Assembly (NCBI GenBank): GCA_003561665.1
Contig: PWVY01000208.1
Span: 1-6,366 of the forward strand
Source: Thermoplasmata archaeon
GTDB lineage: Archaea; Thermoplasmatota; SW-10-69-26
DNA: 6,366 nucleotides
Direction of reading: 5' to 3'
Made by a program: the position numbers and the translations under genes. Of this stretch, positions 1-5,165 are shown in pieces. The first letter of the stretch is position 1. Every line of letters starts with the position of its first letter. The notes under the pieces are model-generated. The model worked only from the letters and a program-made list of their open reading frames with translations. It searched no databases and was not told the origin of the DNA.

Positions 1-452
1 GGGCGGTGAACCAGGACGGGCAACGGAGCACCCCCCTCCACGCGCTCCTCCTCCAGCCCAAGATCCTCTAAGACCGCGCCCACCGCCGCATCGCGATCAG
101 GACCCACCCCAACAAGGACCACGCCCAGGCTCGAGGCTGGGACGCCGACCCGTTCGAGCGCTTCATCGATCTGCGTCGTGCCCGCAGCGTACAGCGCCAT
201 CTCCACGCTCACATCCCTCGCGATGGCACGATCATCCACGTGGGAGCGCAACGCACGACGAGCGGCCGCTTCAAGATGGGGAACACCGAACACCGCGGCC
301 GGGTCGAAGCCCTGCACCCAAGCCTGAGCATCCCTCGTGGCATCCTTGATGGCCTCCAAGAGACTCTCCCGCGTGTAAGGGCCTTGGCCTTGCTTGACGA
401 GAACGGGCTCGTCCATGGGATCGCTTGCTACACGGTGGTCCACGTCAAGCAT
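1..452 (-). CDS. cgi121: Cgi121, KEOPS complex subunit (3' end cut by window edge)
   Basis: I translated this frame by hand on the minus strand; it stays open to base 1, giving 150 residues. The diagnostic stretch is at about residues 80-137: a helix with E84 and Y88, the signature AAGTTQIDEAL (89-99) that matches the A-S-G-x-x-Q-I-x-E-A core of Cgi121, then a V-rich strand (residues 111-116) and a helix ending in LGLEEE. Family knowledge: Cgi121 binds Bud32 in KEOPS (Kae1-Bud32-Cgi121-Pcc1), docks the tRNA 3' end, and supports cytoplasmic t6A synthesis at A37. Archaeal Cgi121 proteins are about 150-170 residues, so little is missing. ATG 452 is chosen because an AGGAGAT ribosome-binding site lies just before it; a later in-frame ATG at 416 (residue 13) is possible. 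It follows hel308 by 11 bases and is probably co-transcribed with it. Codon use is mixed, unlike most of hel308. Family call fairly sure. Confidence 0.87.
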   Translation of the reverse strand, partial: MLDVDHRVASDPMDEPVLVKQGQGPYTRESLLEAIKDATRDAQAWVQGFDPAAVFGVPHLEAAARRALRSHVDDRAIARDVSVEMALYAAGTTQIDEALERVGVPASSLGVVLVGVGPDRDAAVGAVLEDLGLEEERVEGGAPLPVLVHR

Positions 453-456
453 CAGG

Positions 457-463
457 ATCTCCT
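457..463 (-). promoter_or_regulatory. Shine-Dalgarno site of cgi121
   Basis: The minus strand reads AGGAGAT directly after the hel308 stop codon (TAG at 466-464), four bases before ATG 452. This is a strong match to the anti-Shine-Dalgarno region and fixes the cgi121 start. It fits an internal operon gene; the leading genes here have TATA boxes at leaderless distance instead. Confidence 0.75.
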
Positions 464-2653
464 CTACTCATCGAAGTGGCCAAGGTGAAGTTGGCCTTCC
501 ATGGCTTGAGCATCCTCGCGGTCGGGCTCCGGGATCTCCATATCCTCACCCAGTTGCCGTTTGAGGCGTCGGGCGAGCTTGGCGCCGATGCCTTTGACGT
601 TGACGAGGCGCTCCGGGGGGGCTTGTTTGATGTCCGTGGGCGTCTTGTAACCGGCTTTGTAGAGTTGGCGGCTTCGGTACCGTCCAAGGCCTTTGAGTTG
701 GAGCAGGGGGAGCAGGTCCTCTTTGGCGCCGTGGCGTACGCGCGTGGCGAGGGTTTTGAGGGGTTTGCCGGTGGGGGCATCGTAGAGGGTGCCGATGCGT
801 TGGGCGGCGTGTAGGAGCCATCGTGCGGTTTGGACGCGGCCGTGCACGTCGCCGGGGTAGGCTCCGAAGGTTTCGTAGAGGTGTTCGTCGGTGGCTTCGT
901 TGATCCAGGCTTCCAGCAGCATGGCGGTTTTGACTTCGGCGAGGTATTGGTCGAAGCTGACGCGTTCGTGGTAGGGGACGAGCACGTCTTCTTCGATGTT
1001 GAGGGCGCGTTCTTCGATGCCGACGTCGCTGTTTCGTAGGAACAAGAGGCGCATGTCGGGCGCTGCGGCGATCATGTGTAAGAGTTGGAGGGGGTGGGGG
1101 TTGTTGGGGCTGGCTTTGACGCCGTCGCGGAGGACGACGGCGCTGGCGGGGTCGATGTAGAGTTCGCTGGTGAGGCTTCCAAGGGGGGTGGGGTGGAGGC
1201 CTTCGTCGTCGTTGATGAAGCCTTCTTGGGCGAGGAAGTGGAGCGTTTCCTCGACGCGTTGTTCGATGGTCCAGGCTTCGGTTTGGTGGGCGTAGAAGGT
1301 TCGTTGGATGAATTCGTGGACGCCTTGTTCGGTGGTGGCGTACCCGCTGGCGATGGTGGAGAGGGTGTGGACGCGGAGGGCCCATTGTTGGGCGAGTTTG
1401 CTTTCGATGGGTTCGGGTTCGCCGAGGAGGTAGCGGAATTGGATCTCTTCGCGTTCGTCCATGGTTTTGGCGAGGGTGACGGCTTCGCCGATGGGGTCGT
1501 GTTGGGGGCGTCCGGCGCGTCCGGCCATTTGTTTGTATTCGAGGGTGGGGATGGGGACCATGCCGCGGTTGCCGTCGTAGCGTTTTAGATCGGCGATGAT
1601 GACGCGTCGTGCGGGGAGGTTGAGGCCTGCGGCGAGGGTGGGGGTGGCGGCGATGGTTTTGAGGGTTCGGTTGAGGAAGAGTTCCTCGACGAGGGTGCGG
1701 TCGTCGTTGCTGAGGCCGGCGTGGTGGAAGGCGGCGCCGTGTTGGATGGCGTTGAGGAGGCGTTCTTGGGCGGGGTTGGTTTGGCCAGCACGGAGGGTGT
1801 TGGCGGCGTCGAGGAGGCGTTGGCGTTCTTCGGAGGTGAGGGTTTCTTTGGTGGTTTCGGCGAGGCGTTCGGCGACGCTTTCGGCGCGTTTTCTGGTGTT
1901 GACGAACACCATGGTTTGGCCGTTGTCGGTGAGGGTGTCGTGGGTGAGGGCGTGGAGGGGGTCTTTGGCGTTCGTTGGGACGTCGTGGGTGGTGTTGTCG
2001 GTGAAGTGGATGGCGTCTTTGTGGTGGACGCCTTCTTTGAGGGTGACGGGGCGCCATTCGTTTTGGATGTGGTGGGCGTTGAGCCATTGGGCGATGTCGT
2101 TGCTGTTGGCGACGGTGGCGCTTAGGGCGACGAGTTGGGCTTCGGGGATGACGTGGCGGAAGCGGGTGAGGAGGACTTCGAGGGTGGGGCCGCGGCTGGG
2201 GTCGTGGAGGAGGTGGACTTCGTCAGCGACGATGCAACCGATCTCGTCGAGCCAGTGGCTTCGTTGGCGAAGCAGGCTGTCGGCTTTCTCGCTGGTGCAG
2301 ACGATCAGGTCGAAGTCGGCGAGGCGTGGGCTGGGTTGGTCCAGGTCGCCCATGGCGAGGGTGACGTTGAGGTTGAGGGGGTCGGCGAGTTGTTCCAGTT
2401 CGCGGTGTTTCTCGCTGGCGAGGGCGCGAAGGGGAACGATGTAGAGGCCTTTTTTCCCGTTGAGGGCTTGTTGGAGGAGGGCGATTTGCGCGATGAGGGT
2501 TTTCCCGCTGGCGGTGGGGACGGCGCAGACGAGGTTGTCGCCTTCGGCTGCGAGGGGGGCTGCGTCGACTTGGCTGGGGTAGAGCTCGGTGAAGCCGTTT
2601 TCGTGGAGGGCGTCGTGGAGGGCGTCGTCGAGGGGGAGATCGCGGATCCGCAC
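464..2653 (-). CDS. hel308: Hel308 family superfamily-2 DNA helicase
   Basis: A complete 729-residue protein, typical for archaeal Hel308, an ATP-driven 3'-5' helicase acting at stalled forks and recombination intermediates. Visible motifs in order: Q-motif glutamine Q28; Walker A PTASGKT (46-52); motif Ia PLRALASEK (74-82); Walker B DEVH (144-147); SAT (178-180); motif IV VFVNTRKRAE (249-258); motif V ATPTLAAGLNLPA (336-348); motif VI QMAGRAGRP (375-383). A winged-helix and ratchet region follow (about 410-640). The C-terminal helix-hairpin-helix pair covers about 650-702 (LKGLG at 653, VKGIG at 686), with GRYRSRQLY (657-665) matching the arginine-rich autoregulatory motif of domain 5. The frame is open further upstream to 3214, but GTG 2653 is chosen because it gives the canonical MRIRDLPL beginning and has a TATA box 25-30 bases before it; a longer form would run into the divergent gene. 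Most codons end in C, but the last 35 or so codons are mixed. It heads an operon with cgi121. Confidence 0.95.
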   Translation of the reverse strand: MRIRDLPLDDALHDALHENGFTELYPSQVDAAPLAAEGDNLVCAVPTASGKTLIAQIALLQQALNGKKGLYIVPLRALASEKHRELEQLADPLNLNVTLAMGDLDQPSPRLADFDLIVCTSEKADSLLRQRSHWLDEIGCIVADEVHLLHDPSRGPTLEVLLTRFRHVIPEAQLVALSATVANSNDIAQWLNAHHIQNEWRPVTLKEGVHHKDAIHFTDNTTHDVPTNAKDPLHALTHDTLTDNGQTMVFVNTRKRAESVAERLAETTKETLTSEERQRLLDAANTLRAGQTNPAQERLLNAIQHGAAFHHAGLSNDDRTLVEELFLNRTLKTIAATPTLAAGLNLPARRVIIADLKRYDGNRGMVPIPTLEYKQMAGRAGRPQHDPIGEAVTLAKTMDEREEIQFRYLLGEPEPIESKLAQQWALRVHTLSTIASGYATTEQGVHEFIQRTFYAHQTEAWTIEQRVEETLHFLAQEGFINDDEGLHPTPLGSLTSELYIDPASAVVLRDGVKASPNNPHPLQLLHMIAAAPDMRLLFLRNSDVGIEERALNIEEDVLVPYHERVSFDQYLAEVKTAMLLEAWINEATDEHLYETFGAYPGDVHGRVQTARWLLHAAQRIGTLYDAPTGKPLKTLATRVRHGAKEDLLPLLQLKGLGRYRSRQLYKAGYKTPTDIKQAPPERLVNVKGIGAKLARRLKRQLGEDMEIPEPDREDAQAMEGQLHLGHFDE

Positions 2654-2677
2654 GAGGCTTCGTAGAGGGCTTTGGGT

Positions 2678-2683
2678 TCTAAA
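2678..2683 (-). promoter_or_regulatory. TATA box of the hel308-cgi121 operon
   Basis: The minus strand reads TTTAGA at 25-30 bases before the GTG of hel308, with no Shine-Dalgarno sequence between. Archaeal TATA boxes sit about 26 bases before the transcription start, so the mRNA would start at or within a few bases of the GTG (leaderless). The spacing is ideal, the sequence match only fair. Confidence 0.55.
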
Positions 2684-2768
2684 CTCTACGACCGGGGGTG
2701 AGCGGTTTTGGGCGAGGGGTGGTGGTGACCGCGAGGGGGGCGTGCGGTGCTCCCCTGGCCGGGGGGCC

Positions 2769-2775
2769 TTTATAG
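2769..2775 (+). promoter_or_regulatory. TATA box of the 2802 regulator gene
   Basis: TTTATAG lies 27-33 bases before ATG 2802, the best TATA match in the shared divergent region. It predicts a transcript starting only a few bases before the ATG. It sits inside a series of G-runs and directly before the GGGGGACGT motif shared with the other regulator's promoter. Confidence 0.65.
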
Positions 2776-2784
2776 GGGGGACGT
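2776..2784 (+). promoter_or_regulatory. Candidate operator GGGGGACGT, copy 1
   Basis: This 9-base string lies immediately after the TATA box of the 2802 regulator gene and is repeated exactly in the promoter of the paralogous regulator (4982-4990, minus strand), again between TATA box and start. I saw no other exact copy in the window. A role as a binding site is an inference from placement alone. Confidence 0.35.
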
Positions 2785-2801
2785 CAAAGGGTAGGGGCAC
2801 T

Positions 2802-3548
2802 ATGCGTGCCCTGGGTTCCGTCTTTGCTGTCGTGCTGGTTGTTCTAAGCGTGGCCGTGGTTGGCGTGGCGGCGGGTGCGACGCATGAGGCCGCGTTCGAT
2901 GATGCGGTCCCGTCGTTCGATCCGCGGGATGCGTTGGCGGAGCCGGAGGTTGCGATCGGTTTAGCGGTGGGGGCGGCGGCGCTGGGTGTGGCGGGTTGGT
3001 TGGCGTTCCGTGGGGGTGCGAAGTTCGTCACGCGCGAGAACGTGTTGGAGAACGAGACGCGGGCGTCGTTGTACGAGTTCTTGGAGGAGAAGCCGGGTAC
3101 GCACTTGCGGGGCATCGCGGAGCAGTTGGATCTGTCGACGACGAACGTGTTGTGGCATCTTCGGAAGTTGGAGGATGCGGACTTGGTGAAGGGGAAGAAG
3201 TTGGAGGGGTACAAGGTGTTCTACCCTGTCAAGGAGGGGGAGTTGGGGCAGCGGAAGGCGATGGCGATGTCGGTGCTGCGGAACGAGAACGCGCGGGGGA
3301 TCTTGGAGTACGTGGCCGTGGAGCCGGGTGCGCATCAGCGGCAGATCGCGCGGGCGTTGGATGTGAACCATGGCACGGTGCGTTGGCATCTTCGCAAGAT
3401 GATGAAGACAGGGCTTGTGAGCAAGATCGAGCGTGACCACGCGATCCAGTACTACGTCTCAGAGCTGGGTGCGGATTTGCTTGCGGAGGAGGCGGGCATC
3501 GAGGTGGAGGTTACGGGCCCGGGTGAGGGTGAAGCGGCGAGCGCTTGA
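2802..3548 (+). CDS. Membrane-anchored tandem winged-helix transcriptional regulator
   Basis: A 248-residue protein. Residues 5-25 are strongly hydrophobic (a signal peptide or first membrane helix), about 26-48 form an acidic loop probably outside the cell, and about 49-69 form a second membrane helix. Two winged-helix domains follow on the cytoplasmic side. The first (about 80-146) has LDLSTTNVLWHLRKLEDADLV as helix-turn-helix and recognition helix; the second (about 158-222) has HQRQIARALDVNHGTVRWHL in the same role. The tail after 225 is acidic. Family knowledge: such ArsR/MarR-like tandem wHTH proteins with membrane anchors are abundant in Thermoplasmatota, and their signals are unknown. 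Start ATG 2802 is supported by TTTATAG upstream; the open frame before it is promoter DNA. It is a close paralogue of the 4269-4973 protein. After the first few dozen codons, codons mostly end in G (TTG, GCG, GAG, AAG), unlike its neighbours. The target genes are unknown. Confidence 0.88.
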   Translation: MRALGSVFAVVLVVLSVAVVGVAAGATHEAAFDDAVPSFDPRDALAEPEVAIGLAVGAAALGVAGWLAFRGGAKFVTRENVLENETRASLYEFLEEKPGTHLRGIAEQLDLSTTNVLWHLRKLEDADLVKGKKLEGYKVFYPVKEGELGQRKAMAMSVLRNENARGILEYVAVEPGAHQRQIARALDVNHGTVRWHLRKMMKTGLVSKIERDHAIQYYVSELGADLLAEEAGIEVEVTGPGEGEAASA

Positions 3549-3551
3549 TCG

Positions 3552-3587
3552 GGTCGGTTCGGACCGGTCGTTTCCTTTCTTCTCCCC
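3552..3587 (+). terminator. Probable terminator of the 2802 regulator gene
   Basis: Four bases after the TGA stop, 3552-3558 and 3563-3569 can pair as a 7-bp stem (two G-T pairs) with a TCGG tetraloop. A pyrimidine tract follows (3571-3587: TTTCCTTTCTTCTCCCC). Archaeal termination mostly needs T-rich tracts, so the tract may matter more than the hairpin. Inferred from position and structure. Confidence 0.4.
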
Positions 3588-3597
3588 AACCCCTTAT

Positions 3598-3639
3598 TGT
3601 AACAGTTACATCTATTCTTTCTATTATAGTTATTATAAC
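3598..3639. promoter_or_regulatory. AT-rich island with two short perfect palindromes
   Basis: Two perfect inverted repeats lie in the most AT-rich part of the window. TGTAAC-A-GTTACA spans 3598-3610, and GTTAT-T-ATAAC spans 3629-3639. Their centres (3604 and 3634) are 30 bases apart, about three helical turns. Both are built from the same GTTA and TAAC half-sites, in opposite order. TATTATA occurs twice nearby (3622-3628 and 3631-3637, 9-base period) and could serve as a TATA box. The island lies about 150 bases before the TTTAAA box of the 3820 gene. It may be an operator pair, a second promoter, or a site that unwinds easily; I cannot tell which. Confidence 0.4.
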
Positions 3640-3666
3640 GATTAGAGTTGCGTGGGGTCGCGTCGC

Positions 3667-3682
3667 GTCCACCCGGGTGGAC
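3667..3682. repeat. 16-base perfect palindrome (GTCCACCC/GGGTGGAC)
   Basis: The sequence reads identically on both strands with no spacer, in the gap before the 3820 gene and 108 bases before its TATA box. Having no loop, it suits a dimeric DNA-binding protein better than an RNA hairpin. No function can be assigned. Confidence 0.4.
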
Positions 3683-3789
3683 CGTGCGTCGGGTCGGCTC
3701 CCCTCTTTCCCGAACTGCCCTCTTGCAGATGCCCCCTTTGCGATCGTTGCCCCTCGTGCTTGTGCCACCAGGGAACTTGCCCAAGAGGC

Positions 3790-3795
3790 TTTAAA
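3790..3795 (+). promoter_or_regulatory. TATA box of the 3820 gene
   Basis: TTTAAA lies 25-30 bases before ATG 3820, the spacing expected for a leaderless archaeal transcript. It supports ATG 3820 over the upstream in-frame GTG at 3652. Confidence 0.6.
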
Positions 3796-3819
3796 CGAGG
3801 CCCTCCGAGCTTCGTTGCG

Positions 3820-4260
3820 ATGACTCAAAGCGGTCGGGAAGACGAGGTTCCTTCCATCGAAGGACGCACGGAAGAACTCCAGCGGATCGTGGACCTCCTC
3901 GTACGCAAGATGGAGGACGATTTCGATTGCACGCTGGACTACACGCCTCGCACGATCGCGTACATGGACGCTGTGCTCCAAGAGGTCAAGAAGGAAGGCC
4001 GAGGCTTGACCCCGAGCCTTTTCCTCGCCATCGGCGGCTACGTCGGCGAAACCCTCGTGCGCACCTTCGACGGCCGATGGGCCGAGGGCTCCGCCAACCT
4101 TGCCGTTGAACTCGACGGGGACGCGCACACCCGGACCCTGGACGTGTTCGACTGGGTCAAACAATCCTACGCCGACCCCCACAACGAGAACCTAGGCCAA
4201 CGCATCGACTCCGTGCTCGGCGATGGGCTTGGGCACCAATTCGGAACCGAACACGTCTAA
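3820..4260 (+). CDS. Small soluble protein of unknown function
   Basis: A 146-residue acidic protein with no signal peptide or membrane helix. Residues 13-32 look helical and charged. The core FLAIGGYVGETLVR...GRWAEG (68-90) is followed by NLAVELDG (93-100) and a DVFDWVKQSY segment (108-117). The pattern G-x-Y-x-G-E, then G-x-W, then a strand and an F-x-W-V-x-x helix recalls small uncharacterised proteins seen in many bacteria (DUF3806-like in my recollection, not verified). Only one cysteine (C37) occurs, so a metal-binding role is not suggested. Start ATG 3820 is chosen from the TTTAAA box; starting at GTG 3652 would add a cysteine-rich 56-residue extension. The gene ends 8 bases from the convergent second regulator gene. 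It lies between two paralogous regulators and could be a target of either, which is inference from position only. Confidence 0.75.
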   Translation: MTQSGREDEVPSIEGRTEELQRIVDLLVRKMEDDFDCTLDYTPRTIAYMDAVLQEVKKEGRGLTPSLFLAIGGYVGETLVRTFDGRWAEGSANLAVELDGDAHTRTLDVFDWVKQSYADPHNENLGQRIDSVLGDGLGHQFGTEHV

Positions 4261-4268
4261 GCCTCCCC

Positions 4269-4973
4269 TCAGGCAGGCTCGGCCGCGCTTTCCATCTGCA
4301 ACGGCGGCATCTGCGTGAGGACCCGCTCGGTCTTCTCCGAGATGCGGTACGTCGTCATCCGACCCTCTTTCTGTGATTCCAACAACCCGTTCTCAGCCAG
4401 CCGGGACAGATGCCAACGCGCCGTCCCATGGTTGATATCCAACGCGCGAGCGATCCGACGCTGGTGGCTCCCCGGGTTCTTTTGAACGTACTCCAGGACA
4501 TCCCGTGCGTTCTCGGACTGCATGTGACCTGCAACGAAACAATGCTCACGCAGGAGCTTGCCCCCACCCTTGGGGTAGTACATACGGTACCCGTTCACCT
4601 TGACCTCCGCGATCAACCCCGCATCCTTGAGCTTGTCCAAATGCCACGTCGCGTTCGTCGTCGAAAGATCCAGCGTGTCCGCGATGCGACGAAGGTGCGC
4701 AGCACCGGTCTCCCAGATGTACTCGTACATCGCTTGCCGAGCGTCGTGATCAAGCACGTTATGCCGAGTGATGTGCCGCGTCCCTGCAGCGAAGACCGCC
4801 GTCAACGCAAGGCTAGCGATCGCGAAGGCAGGATCGATGGAAGCAAGCGGCTCGAAACCGATCTCAGGAGAGGGGCCAGGAGCACCCGGACCGGATCCTC
4901 CACCGTTGATGAGACGATCAAGCAAATGACCACCGGAGGACAGGAGGCCATGCAAGGACGTGACAGGGGGCAT
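4269..4973 (-). CDS. Membrane-anchored tandem winged-helix transcriptional regulator, paralogue of the 2802 protein
   Basis: A 234-residue protein. The first 44 residues are Gly/Pro/Ser-rich with no clear membrane helix. One hydrophobic segment follows (about 46-63, around AFAIASLALTAVFAAG), then two winged-helix domains: about 70-136 (LDLSTTNATWHLDKLKDAGL) and about 150-212 (HQRRIARALDINHGTARWHL). It shares the LDLSTTN, WHL, SENARDVLEYV/NENARGILEYV and IARALD-NHGT-RWHL blocks with the 2802 protein, clear evidence of common ancestry, but the N-terminal halves differ: one membrane pass here, two there. DNA binding in the cytoplasm under a membrane anchor is inferred from this architecture; the signal and targets are unknown. 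ATG 4973 is preferred over TTG 4976, immediately upstream, because it suits the spacing from TTAATAT. The gene is convergent with the 3820 gene and divergent from the RuvC-like gene. Codon use is mixed. Confidence 0.87.
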   Translation of the reverse strand: MPPVTSLHGLLSSGGHLLDRLINGGGSGPGAPGPSPEIGFEPLASIDPAFAIASLALTAVFAAGTRHITRHNVLDHDARQAMYEYIWETGAAHLRRIADTLDLSTTNATWHLDKLKDAGLIAEVKVNGYRMYYPKGGGKLLREHCFVAGHMQSENARDVLEYVQKNPGSHQRRIARALDINHGTARWHLSRLAENGLLESQKEGRMTTYRISEKTERVLTQMPPLQMESAAEPA

Positions 4974-4981
4974 CAACCAGA

Positions 4982-4990
4982 ACGTCCCCC
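4982..4990 (-). promoter_or_regulatory. Candidate operator GGGGGACGT, copy 2
   Basis: On the minus strand this exact 9-base string lies between the TATA box and ATG 4973, as in the paralogue's promoter, though 9 bases closer to the ATG. It overlaps the likely transcription start region, where a bound repressor could block RNA polymerase. Function inferred from placement. Confidence 0.35.
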
Positions 4991-4994
4991 TCGC

Positions 4995-5001
4995 ATATTA
5001 A
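4995..5001 (-). promoter_or_regulatory. TATA box of the second regulator gene
   Basis: The minus strand reads TTAATAT 22-28 bases before ATG 4973, giving a transcript that starts at or very near the ATG. It is an isolated AT-rich patch in GC-rich surroundings. Confidence 0.6.
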
Positions 5002-5097
5002 GCGGGTTATGGATACGACATCGAAACGACCCAACCATCACCCCACCCTCTCTAGGAGCCCTCTACCCCCCAACACCAACCCTCCACCGAACCAGTA

Positions 5098-5140
5098 CAA
5101 AAACCTTCCGGTGCATCCGGTGACGAACGTCGGGTTTTTG
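5098..5140. repeat. Inverted repeat enclosing smaller repeats, before the RuvC-like gene
   Basis: CAAAAACC (5098-5105) and GGTTTTTG (5133-5140) are perfect 8-base inverted arms 27 bases apart. Between them lie two direct copies of TCCGGTG (5107-5113 and 5116-5122, 9-base period) and the small inverted repeat GACG-AA-CGTC (5122-5131). The right arm overlaps the likely TATA box of the downstream gene, so a protein bound here could control it. An RNA role is less likely if the transcript starts near the GTG. Confidence 0.4.
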
Positions 5141-5141
5141 A
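5135..5141 (+). promoter_or_regulatory. Weak TATA box of the RuvC-like/GNAT operon
   Basis: TTTTTGA lies 25-31 bases before GTG 5166. It is a poor TATA match but the only AT-rich patch at the right distance, and no Shine-Dalgarno sequence precedes the GTG. Confidence 0.4.
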
Positions 5142-5165
5142 GGCCGGGCCACGATACAACAACGC

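Noticed and set aside
546..2087. 513-residue minus-strand frame rich in Arg and Pro
   Set aside because: It is a frame-shifted shadow of hel308 arising from its C-rich codons; composition is unlike a folded protein.
1085..2665. Several plus-strand frames rich in Gly, Val and Glu (1085-1588, 1721-2125, 2135-2665)
   Set aside because: They are antisense to hel308, whose complete motif set establishes the real coding frame.
2752..2764. GC hairpin CCCC-TGGCC-GGGG before the TATA box of the first regulator gene
   Set aside because: Only a 4-bp stem in very G-rich DNA; not distinguishable from chance.
2654..3214. In-frame N-terminal extension of hel308 on the minus strand (about 187 extra residues)
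   Set aside because: It would cover the divergent promoter and part of the 2802 gene, has low-complexity Ser/Ala/Thr composition, and the canonical Hel308 beginning starts at GTG 2653 behind a TATA box.
3640..3790. Possible tRNA or structural RNA gene in the gap before the small gene
   Set aside because: No cloverleaf, T-loop consensus or recognisable conserved RNA motif could be found by eye.
3511..4182. 223-residue minus-strand frame opposite the small gene
   Set aside because: The plus-strand gene has a well-placed TTTAAA box and ends 8 bases from its convergent neighbour; the minus frame has no promoter or recognisable motif and runs into the terminator region of the first regulator gene.
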